This document shows, piece by piece, positions 58,479-64,000 of a stretch of 64,000 nucleotides of DNA; positions within the stretch are counted from its first letter, which is position 1; the number at the start of each line of letters is the position of its first letter. The notes beneath the pieces were generated by a model. The model saw nothing but the letters and a program-made list of their open reading frames with translations. It was not told where the DNA came from and did not search any database. This stretch comes from Streptomyces longwoodensis (lineage in GTDB: Bacteria > Actinomycetota > Actinomycetes > Streptomycetales > Streptomycetaceae), in assembly GCF_001514125.1 (NCBI RefSeq), contig NZ_KQ948555.1, positions 1 to 64,000 of the forward strand, in the 5' to 3' direction. The position numbers were made by a program, and so were the translations under genes.

Positions 58479-58510
58479 GGGGCCGTACGGACAAGACGCC
58501 CTTCGGCCCC
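58479..58510 (+). terminator. Hairpin between ftsX and the S41 protease gene
   Basis: GGGGCCG (58479-58485) pairs with CGGCCCC (58504-58510), 13 bases after the ftsX stop. The protease gene therefore probably has its own promoter. Confidence 0.5.
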
Positions 58511-58521
58511 GTGCGTTCGCC

Positions 58522-58527
58522 TAGACT
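58522..58527 (+). promoter_or_regulatory. Candidate -10 element, leaderless protease gene
   Basis: TAGACT ends seven bases before ATG 58535. No Shine-Dalgarno is present in the seven intervening bases. Confidence 0.4.
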
Positions 58528-58534
58528 CGCCGCC

Positions 58535-59704
58535 ATGTCGGGTCGAGACCTGTTCTGTCAGCCCCGCCGCTTCGGCCGCGGGGCCGCCCTGACATTGGTG
58601 TTCGCCAGTGTGCTGGTCGCCGGCGCCGCCACCGGGTCGCTGCCCGGCGACGCCGACGGCCCGGGGGAGACCGGGAGTTCGCGGCCGGCCGCCGCGCCGG
58701 GCAGCCGCCACGACGCGGTCGCCCGGGCCGCCGCCGAGGCCATGGCCGAGGGCAAGTCCCCCACGGAGGCCGCCGAGCGGGCCGTCAGCCGCAGCGGGGA
58801 CCGCTGGGGCGCCGTCTACTCCCCGGGCGAGTACGAGGAGTTCGAGGACGCCCTCGACGGCCGCTACACCGGCGTCGGCCTGTGGGCGCGGCGCGAGCGC
58901 GACGGCCGCATCGAGGTCACCAAGGTGCAGGGCGGTTCGCCGGCCGCCGCCGCGGGGATCCGCACGGGCGACCGGCTGCGCAGCATCGACGGGCGGGCCG
59001 TGGACGGGCTGCCGGTCACCGAGGTCGTCTCCCTGCTGCGCGGCGACACCACCGGCGAGGCGGCCGGTACGACGGTCACCCTCGGTCTGGAGCGCGGCAC
59101 GCGCGCGTGGCGCGAGACGCTGCGCCGGGCCCGCCTGTCGACCGACTCGGTCACCGTGCAGCGGCTCGCCGGGGGCGTCACGGTGATCAGGATCGCCGCG
59201 TTCACCAAGGGCGTCGGCGACACCGTGCGCACCGCGGTGCACCGGGCCCCGGCCGGCGAGGGGATCGTGCTGGACCTGCGCGGCAACTCCGGCGGCCTGG
59301 TCACCGAGGCCGTGACCAGCGCGTCCGCGTTCCTCGACGGCGGCCTGGTCGCCACCTACGACGTGGACGGCGAGCAGCGCGCCCTGCACGCCGAGGGCGG
59401 CGGGGACACCGCCCGGCCGCTGGTGGCGGTCGTGGACGGCGGCACGATGAGCGCGGCCGAGCTGCTGACCGGTGCTCTGAAGGACCGGGGGCGGGCGGTC
59501 GTGGTGGGGTCGCGCACCTTCGGCAAGGGCTCGGTGCAGATGCCGAGCCGGCTGCCCGACGGCTCGGTCGCCGAGCTGACCGTCGGCCACTACCGGACCC
59601 CCTCGGGCCGGACGGTCGACGGTCAGGGCATCGCCCCGGACCTGGAGGCCGACCACGACGTCCTGCACCGGGCCGAGACGGTCCTCGGCGGCCTGGGCGA
59701 GTAG
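58535..59704 (+). CDS. S41 family carboxy-terminal processing peptidase
   Basis: This 389-residue membrane-anchored or secreted protease has a hydrophobic segment at about 17-34, then a PDZ domain (about 110-190: GVGLWARRERDGRIEVTKVQ ... AAAGIRTGDRLRSIDG). The S41 core has LDLRGNSGGLVTEAV, catalytic Ser306 in GGTMSAAELL and Lys331 in RTFGKGSVQ. The 25-residue Ser-Lys spacing is that of tail-specific proteases. It lies between ftsX and smpB, the place of a similar protease in S. coelicolor. The substrate is unknown. Confidence 0.93.
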   Translation: MSGRDLFCQPRRFGRGAALTLVFASVLVAGAATGSLPGDADGPGETGSSRPAAAPGSRHDAVARAAAEAMAEGKSPTEAAERAVSRSGDRWGAVYSPGEYEEFEDALDGRYTGVGLWARRERDGRIEVTKVQGGSPAAAAGIRTGDRLRSIDGRAVDGLPVTEVVSLLRGDTTGEAAGTTVTLGLERGTRAWRETLRRARLSTDSVTVQRLAGGVTVIRIAAFTKGVGDTVRTAVHRAPAGEGIVLDLRGNSGGLVTEAVTSASAFLDGGLVATYDVDGEQRALHAEGGGDTARPLVAVVDGGTMSAAELLTGALKDRGRAVVVGSRTFGKGSVQMPSRLPDGSVAELTVGHYRTPSGRTVDGQGIAPDLEADHDVLHRAETVLGGLGE

Positions 59705-59808
59705 CCCCGCCCGGCCGCTCCGCTCGGCCGCCGCGCCGGGGCCGTCCACCCCGCCGGTGTCAATGGCTTCCCGTCCGCCCCCCGCGTAGTGCGAAAATGG
59801 TCGGCACT

Positions 59809-60288
59809 ATGGCTAAGGAAAAAGGGCGCAAGCTGATCGCCCAGAACAAGAAGGCGCGGCACGACTACCTCATCATCGACACCTACGAGGCCGGCCTGGT
59901 GCTCATGGGGACCGAGGTGAAGTCGCTGCGCCAGGGGCGGGCCTCGCTCGTGGACGGCTTCGTGCAGCTCGACGGGCACGAGGCGTGGCTCTACAACGTG
60001 CACGTCCCGGAGTACAGCCAGGGCACCTGGACCAACCACAGCGCGCGCCGCAAGCGCAAGCTGCTGCTGCACCGCGCGGAGATCGACAAGCTGGAGTCCA
60101 AGGTGCAGGAGACGGGCCACACCATCGTGCCCCTGGCGCTGTACTTCAAGGACGGCCGGGCCAAGGTCGAGATCGCGCTGGCCAAGGGCAAGAAGGAGTA
60201 CGACAAGCGCCAGACCCTGCGGGAGAAGCAGGACCGCCGCGAGGCCGACCGCGCGATGTCGGCCGTCCGCCGCAAGCAGCGCGCGTAG
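59809..60288 (+). CDS. smpB: SsrA-binding protein SmpB
   Basis: This 159-residue tmRNA-binding protein delivers tmRNA to stalled ribosomes. Conserved features are KKARHDYLIIDTYEAGLVLMGTEVKSLRQGRASL, HVPEYSQGTWTNHSARRKRKLLLH, and a basic C-terminal tail with KKEYDKRQTLREKQDRREADR. ATG 59809 gives the usual MAKEKGRKLIAQNK start; an in-frame ATG at 59797 is less likely. The ssrA gene starts 99 bases downstream, so both components of trans-translation are adjacent. Confidence 0.97.
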   Translation: MAKEKGRKLIAQNKKARHDYLIIDTYEAGLVLMGTEVKSLRQGRASLVDGFVQLDGHEAWLYNVHVPEYSQGTWTNHSARRKRKLLLHRAEIDKLESKVQETGHTIVPLALYFKDGRAKVEIALAKGKKEYDKRQTLREKQDRREADRAMSAVRRKQRA

Positions 60289-60336
60289 GCTGCCCGCCGC
60301 GGGGGAATACGGTGGCATCGACGGACGTTGGTCACG

Positions 60337-60342
60337 TACGAT
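60337..60342 (+). promoter_or_regulatory. Candidate -10 element of ssrA
   Basis: TACGAT lies 45 bases before the mature tmRNA 5' end, which would give a precursor with a leader of about 39 bases removed by RNase P. The -35 region is poor. Confidence 0.3.
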
Positions 60343-60387
60343 GGCACCTGCACCTCACAGCGGGTGCGCGGATTGAAAAATCAACAT

Positions 60388-60790
60388 GGGGATGATCGGT
60401 TTCGACAGCGGCTGTCGAAGCAGGGGAAGCGTGTCGAGGAAGCGGCCATGATCTCGTAAACCACAGGCCGAAAAAAATAATCGCCACTATCAAGAGCGAT
60501 TCTCCCAAGGCGGAGCAGTTCGCCCTCGCTGCCTGATCAGGTAGCGAGCGAACTGCCCCCTTACTCAAGGGAGTGTCAGCCCGGGGCTGTTCCCGACCCG
60601 GTTCCTGGCATCAGCTAGGGAACTAAACCTCGATCCCGGTCACGGGGTGAAGAGGGAAATCAGACAGTGACTGAGCCCGTCGGAGACTTGTCCGCGTGAT
60701 CTCCGGGGCTGAGAAAAGCGCAGCGGACTGCACACGGAGAAGCCCTGATTCCGCACCGTTGGACGCGGGTTCGATTCCCGCCATCTCCAC
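60388..60790 (+). ncRNA. ssrA: Transfer-messenger RNA (tmRNA, SsrA)
   Basis: The 5' GGGGATG (60388-60394) pairs with the 3' CATCTCC (60782-60788) to form the acceptor stem. GGTTTCGACAG near the 5' end and GGTTCGATTCCC near the 3' end are the tRNA-like domain. The tag frame starts at resume codon GCC 60483 after ATAATC and ends at TGA 60534-60536, encoding ATIKSDSPKAEQFALAA. The pairing after the tag (GCAGTTCG with CGAACTGC) is the expected helix. CCA is not fully encoded after the discriminator A at 60789. Confidence 0.96.
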
Positions 60791-60799
60791 TCCCCATGA

Positions 60800-60831
60800 G
60801 AAGGCCCGGTGGCACCCACCACCGGGCCTTC
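60800..60831. terminator. Terminator hairpin between ssrA and the MFS gene
   Basis: Perfect 13-bp arms (60800-60812 and 60819-60831) with a six-base loop follow the tmRNA by ten bases. It is also 18 bases beyond the stop of the convergent MFS gene. Confidence 0.75.
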
Positions 60832-60848
60832 GTCGTGTCCGCGGCGGT

Positions 60849-62147
60849 TCAGGCGGCGCGCCGCACGGCCCGCGCCGAGCCGATCACGAACGCCACCCCC
60901 GCCGCCGCCACCGGCACCACGAATCCCGTGGTCGGAGCGGCGTGTTCGGCGATCCAGCCACCGCTCGCCGAGCCGCACGCGATCCCCGCGAGCAGCGCGG
61001 TGACCATCAGGCTCAGCCCCTCGTTCAGCCGCCCCGCGGGCACCCGGCCCTGGAGCACGGTCATCGCCGTGACCATCGTCGGCGCGGTCGCCATCCCCGC
61101 CACCAGCAGCGCGAGCGCCAGCAGCGGCAGCGAGCCCGCGGTACGGGCGCTCAGCCAGGGCAGGCCCATCAGCACCGTCATCGCCAGCAGGCACCACGGC
61201 AGGCGCCGCTCGGCCGGTCCGGCCGGCTTCAGCGCGCCGTACAGCAGGCCGGCCGCGCACGAACCGGCCGCCTGGAGCATCAGCACCACCCCGGCCGCGC
61301 CCCGGTGGCCGAGCCCGTCGGCGTAGGCGACGGTGACGACCTCCATCGAACCGAACACCGCGCCCGTCGCCAGGAACCCCACCAGCAGCGGCGGCACGCC
61401 CGCGACCCGCAGCGGCGAGGCCGACGCGCGGTCCGCCGGGCGCGGCGGCGGCTCGGTCGCCCGCTGCGCCGCGAACAGCAGGATGCCCACCAGCAGCAGC
61501 GACGCCGCCACCAGCAGCCCCGCCTCCGGGGCGACCGCCGTGCACAGGAAGGCGGCGAGCACCGGGCCCAGCATGTAGCAGAGCTCGTCCACGGCCTGCT
61601 CGAAGGAGTTCGCCGTGTGCAGGGCGGCCGCGTCCCCGTCCAGCAGGTGCGCCCAGCGGGCCCGGGCCATGCCCCCGGTGTTCGGCGTGGTCGCGGTCGT
61701 GGCGTACGCGGCAAACAGGGTCCAGTCCGGCGCCCCGTAGTGCACGCACAGCACCAGGGCGAGGCTGCCCAGCACCACGCACAGCGCGGCCGGCACCGCG
61801 ATCCGGGCCTGTCCGTGCCGGTCGACGAGCCGCGCGACCCACGGCCCGGCCAGCGCGGACGCCGCCAGCCCGGTCGCGCCGACGACCCCGGCCAGGGCGT
61901 ACGAGCCGCGGGTGCCGGCGATCATCACGATGGTGCTCATCCCGACCATGCCCGCGGGCAGCCGGGCGATCAGGTTCCCCGCGACGAAGGCGCGGGCGCC
62001 CGGCCGGGCGAGCAGCCGCCGGTAGGGGCCCGGCGGACGGGCCGCGCGGGGGCGGAAGTCGACGGTGACCAGGGTGTCGGCGGTGAGGGTGGGGAAGAGG
62101 CGGGACGGTGTGCGGGCCGGCTGGTCCCGGCGCATCGACGGTGGCAT
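60849..62147 (-). CDS. MFS transporter
   Basis: This 432-residue membrane protein has about 12 helices. Signature-like motifs are present between helices 2 and 3 (GPWVARLVDRHGQARIAVPAAL), and a longer central loop (about 225-245: TEPPPRPADRASASP). TTATTPNTGGMARARWAHLL occurs before helix 5. It is typical of drug/efflux-type MFS proteins in Streptomyces, but the substrate is unknown. The first 40 residues are a basic cytoplasmic tail, so a later start is possible. It is divergent from the LysR gene, which may regulate it. Confidence 0.87.
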   Translation of the reverse strand: MPPSMRRDQPARTPSRLFPTLTADTLVTVDFRPRAARPPGPYRRLLARPGARAFVAGNLIARLPAGMVGMSTIVMIAGTRGSYALAGVVGATGLAASALAGPWVARLVDRHGQARIAVPAALCVVLGSLALVLCVHYGAPDWTLFAAYATTATTPNTGGMARARWAHLLDGDAAALHTANSFEQAVDELCYMLGPVLAAFLCTAVAPEAGLLVAASLLLVGILLFAAQRATEPPPRPADRASASPLRVAGVPPLLVGFLATGAVFGSMEVVTVAYADGLGHRGAAGVVLMLQAAGSCAAGLLYGALKPAGPAERRLPWCLLAMTVLMGLPWLSARTAGSLPLLALALLVAGMATAPTMVTAMTVLQGRVPAGRLNEGLSLMVTALLAGIACGSASGGWIAEHAAPTTGFVVPVAAAGVAFVIGSARAVRRAA

Positions 62148-62209
62148 GACCCCAGGCTCGGGCCGGGGTGATCACCGGGTCCAACACCTGTCCCGCACCG
62201 ATTGACACA

Positions 62210-62230
62210 CCCGCGTTGTAAATTCGCGGG
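62210..62230. promoter_or_regulatory. Inverted repeat and candidate -10 at the LysR start
   Basis: CCCGCG (62210-62215) and CGCGGG (62225-62230) form a perfect inverted repeat with a nine-base AT-rich centre immediately before ATG 62231. TAAATT (62219-62224) in the centre could be a -10 of a leaderless transcript. The location between divergent genes fits LysR autoregulation. Confidence 0.4.
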
Positions 62231-63205
62231 ATGTCCGGGACACCCGCCCCCCTCGACCCCCGTCTGCTGCGCGCCTTCCTCGCCGTCGCCGAGGAACTGC
62301 ACTTCACGCGCGCCGCGGCCCGCCTGTACGTCGCCCAGCAGGCCCTCAGCCGTGACGTACGGCGGCTGGAGCGGGAGTTGGGCGCGGACCTGTTCCTGCG
62401 GACCACCCGCCAGGTCACGCTGACACCGGACGGCGAGCGGCTGGTGCCGTACGCGCGCCGGGTGCTGGCGGCGCAGGACGACCTGCTCGCGGCGTTCCGG
62501 CAGGCCCGCCCGCTGCTGGTGGACCTCAACTCGCCGGGCCTGGTCACCGGCCGCGCGGTGCTGCACCTGGCCCGCGAACTCGCCCCGGAACTGGAGCTGA
62601 TGGCCCGCTTCGAGAGCGGGCTGACCTGGGCCGCGGCGGAGATCGCGGCGGGTCGGCTGGACGCGTCGTTCGGCCGTTACGCGGGCCTGGACCCGGCGCT
62701 GCGGGCGGCGCTTGACCACCAGCCCGTGCGCCACGAGCCGATGGCCGTCCTGCTGCCCGAACACCACCGGCTGGCCGCGCTGGAGGAGGTGCCGCTGGAC
62801 GCGCTCGCCGGGGAGCGGGTGTACGCGGGCGCCGGGAACCCGCGCACCCGGGAGTGGACGGACCTCGCCCACCGGCTGTTCCAGGGCCGCGGCATCGAGG
62901 TGGCGCCGCCCGCGCCGCTCGCCATCGGTGACGAGGAGTTCCGCCGCATCATCGAGAAGTCGGGCGACCCGGTCCTCGTGGTGGTGGGCTTCCCGGCCCT
63001 GCCCGGCACCGTGCTGCGGCCGCTCGTCGACCCGGTGCCGCTGTCCCCGGTCTCGCTGGTCTGGCGCAAGGGGCTGGTCCACCCCGGCCTCGACGCACTG
63101 CGGCGGGCGGCGGCGCGGCTCACGGCCGAGAGGTCGTGGCTCCGGGTACCCGCCACCGCGTGGATCCCGGCGGTGGACAGGGACGGGGCCTCGGCCGGCA
63201 CATGA
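62231..63205 (+). CDS. LysR family transcriptional regulator
   Basis: This 324-residue regulator has its N-terminal helix-turn-helix at about 12-70 (LRAFLAVAEELHFTRAAARLYVAQQALSRDVRRLERELGADLF). A LysR substrate-binding domain from about 95 is somewhat divergent, with a shortened first lobe. The YVAQQALSRDVRRLE helix is typical of Streptomyces LysR proteins that control neighbouring MFS or oxidoreductase genes. The effector is unknown. No Shine-Dalgarno sequence precedes ATG 62231. Confidence 0.93.
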   Translation: MSGTPAPLDPRLLRAFLAVAEELHFTRAAARLYVAQQALSRDVRRLERELGADLFLRTTRQVTLTPDGERLVPYARRVLAAQDDLLAAFRQARPLLVDLNSPGLVTGRAVLHLARELAPELELMARFESGLTWAAAEIAAGRLDASFGRYAGLDPALRAALDHQPVRHEPMAVLLPEHHRLAALEEVPLDALAGERVYAGAGNPRTREWTDLAHRLFQGRGIEVAPPAPLAIGDEEFRRIIEKSGDPVLVVVGFPALPGTVLRPLVDPVPLSPVSLVWRKGLVHPGLDALRRAAARLTAERSWLRVPATAWIPAVDRDGASAGT

Positions 63206-63263
63206 CGCACCGCGTGACGCACCGCGCGGCGCACCGGCCACCACGCCCGTGGCGCGCCCGCCG

Positions 63264-63650
63264 TCACGCCCGCGTCGCGGCGCGGACCACCGCCGACACG
63301 GCGGCCGTGGCGGCGAGGCTGCCCAGCATGACCAGGGTGACGCCCACCATGAACAGGCCGCTGGCGTCGTCGGACCAGTCCCCGTAGGCGGCGACGGTCA
63401 GGCCGACGGTCGTGCCGGCGACGGCCGCGGCCACGTGGTGCCGGGACGCGGCCCAGTACACGGGCACCAGCAGGCTCAGCACGAGCCCGCCCACCTGCCA
63501 CGCCTCGTACGGCCCGGTCGTCGAACCGTCGGGCTGCACGTCCCGCTGCTGGTCCCACCCCAGCCAGGCGGCCCACAGCGCGCACGACACCCCGGCGAGG
63601 ACCAGGGCGGGGAACAGCCGGGGCACGGGTCTCAGAAGTCCTTGGCTCAT
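63264..63650 (-). CDS. Small four-helix membrane protein of unknown function
   Basis: This 128-residue protein has four predicted membrane helices (about 8-27, 48-65, 70-88, 95-118) and no motif that I recognise. A short extracytoplasmic loop GWDQQRDVQPDGSTTGPYEAWQVGG lies between helices 1 and 2. I chose ATG 63650, preceded by GGAAGG. The longer frame to 63749 would add a basic N-terminal tail. Codon bias supports it being real. Confidence 0.7.
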   Translation of the reverse strand: MSQGLLRPVPRLFPALVLAGVSCALWAAWLGWDQQRDVQPDGSTTGPYEAWQVGGLVLSLLVPVYWAASRHHVAAAVAGTTVGLTVAAYGDWSDDASGLFMVGVTLVMLGSLAATAAVSAVVRAATRA

Positions 63651-63745
63651 GCGGCCAGCCTTCCGCGGGGCCGGTCCGCGGAACAGGGCGCGGATACTCA
63701 GACCGACCCGAGTACGTCGGCCCTGGCCCGGCGTGCGCCGAGCCC

Positions 63746-64000
63746 TCACGCGCCCGCGTACTTCGCGTCCGTGGCCGGGTCCAGGGCCAGGCGGTAGCCG
63801 CGTTTGACCACCGTCTGGATCAGCTTCGGGGAGCCCAGGGCCGTGCGCAGGCGGGCCATCGCCGTCTCCACGGCGTGCTCGTCGCGGCCCGCGCCGGGCA
63901 GGGCGCGCAGCAGGTCGGCGCGCGGGACGACCCAGCCGGGGCGGCGGGACAGGGCCCGCAGGAGGGACATGCCGGCCGGGGGGACCGGCTTGAGCTCGCC
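63746..64000 (-). CDS. C-terminal winged-helix domain, partial (possible uroporphyrinogen-III synthase fusion)
   Basis: The last 84 or so residues of a protein run off the right edge; the frame stays open from 63970 to 64000 (GELKPVPPAG before MSLLRALS). The visible part is an OmpR-like trans_reg_C winged helix (PRADLLRALPGAGRDEHAVE ... LIQTVVKRGYRLALDP). In Streptomyces this exact kind of C-terminus occurs on bifunctional uroporphyrinogen-III synthase/regulator proteins. That identity is remembered, not shown here. No receiver domain can be assessed. Confidence 0.75.
   Translation of the reverse strand, partial: GELKPVPPAGMSLLRALSRRPGWVVPRADLLRALPGAGRDEHAVETAMARLRTALGSPKLIQTVVKRGYRLALDPATDAKYAGA

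Noticed and set aside
60760..60792. tRNA 3' end
   Set aside because: The T-arm and acceptor sequence belong to the tmRNA; its 5' partner is at 60388 and there is no anticodon domain nearby.

Overview
The window is chromosomal DNA of a high-GC actinomycete, almost certainly a Streptomyces. It shows very high G+C, strong G/C bias at third codon positions, frequent GTG and TTG starts, and a gene order I recognise from Streptomyces coelicolor (mtnA-mtrA-mtrB-lpqB-comF-hpf ... secA; pkaA-pkaB-prfB ... ftsE-ftsX-ctp-smpB-ssrA). Much of the mtrAB-lpqB-comF-hpf-secA and prfB-ftsEX-smpB order is also shared with Mycobacterium. There are no insertion sequences, integrases, CRISPR arrays or ordinary tRNA genes, so this looks like core chromosome.

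Layout. 1-5.9 kb: a minus-strand operon with overlapping stops and starts (proline-rich membrane protein, DUF4129, DUF4350, MoxR AAA+ ATPase, DUF58), probably an envelope-associated MoxR/VWA chaperone-like system. 6.0-12.3 kb: mtnA, then the MtrA-MtrB-LpqB signalling operon controlling envelope and cell-cycle functions. 12.3-15.4 kb: a ComF-family protein, long-form ribosome hibernation factor and an orphan LuxR-type response regulator. 15.4-17.3 kb: an AlkX/YcaQ-like DNA glycosylase and a GNAT acetyltransferase on the minus strand. 17.5-22.6 kb: secA, an Rv3235-family protein, a small conserved protein and a HAD hydrolase. 22.7-28.9 kb: a DJ-1/PfpI protein and the giant NAD-glutamate dehydrogenase.

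29-42.6 kb is a cell-wall glycopolymer region. It holds a TagGH-type export ABC transporter divergent from a TetR regulator, the OhrR/Ohr peroxide-response pair, two multi-pass GT-C-like membrane proteins, and three tandem paralogues that fuse a GT2 glycosyltransferase to a TagF-like glycerophosphotransferase. 42.8-46.4 kb: a sugar ABC uptake operon lacking its own ATPase. 46.7-53.9 kb: a large FHA-FtsK/SpoIIIE protein divergent from two Ser/Thr kinases (PkaA, PkaB). 54-60.8 kb: prfB, a LAETG (sortase-type) Ser/Gly-repeat surface protein, a small zinc-ribbon membrane protein, ftsE, ftsX, an S41 protease, smpB and ssrA (tmRNA). 60.8-64 kb: an MFS transporter divergent from a LysR regulator, a small membrane protein, and the C-terminal end of a winged-helix protein cut by the window edge.

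The most noteworthy signals are these. (i) The three GT2-TagF paralogues have complementary active-site changes: one lost the TagF His, another has altered GT2 motifs. (ii) PkaA carries four T-x-V-L repeats that fit FHA phosphothreonine-binding rules, opposite a gene encoding an FHA-FtsK protein. (iii) Nested inverted repeats lie before mtrA. (iv) Two DnaA-box-like 9-mers lie between lpqB and the ComF gene. (v) Repeated CGTATCG elements occupy the TetR/export-ABC divergent promoter.
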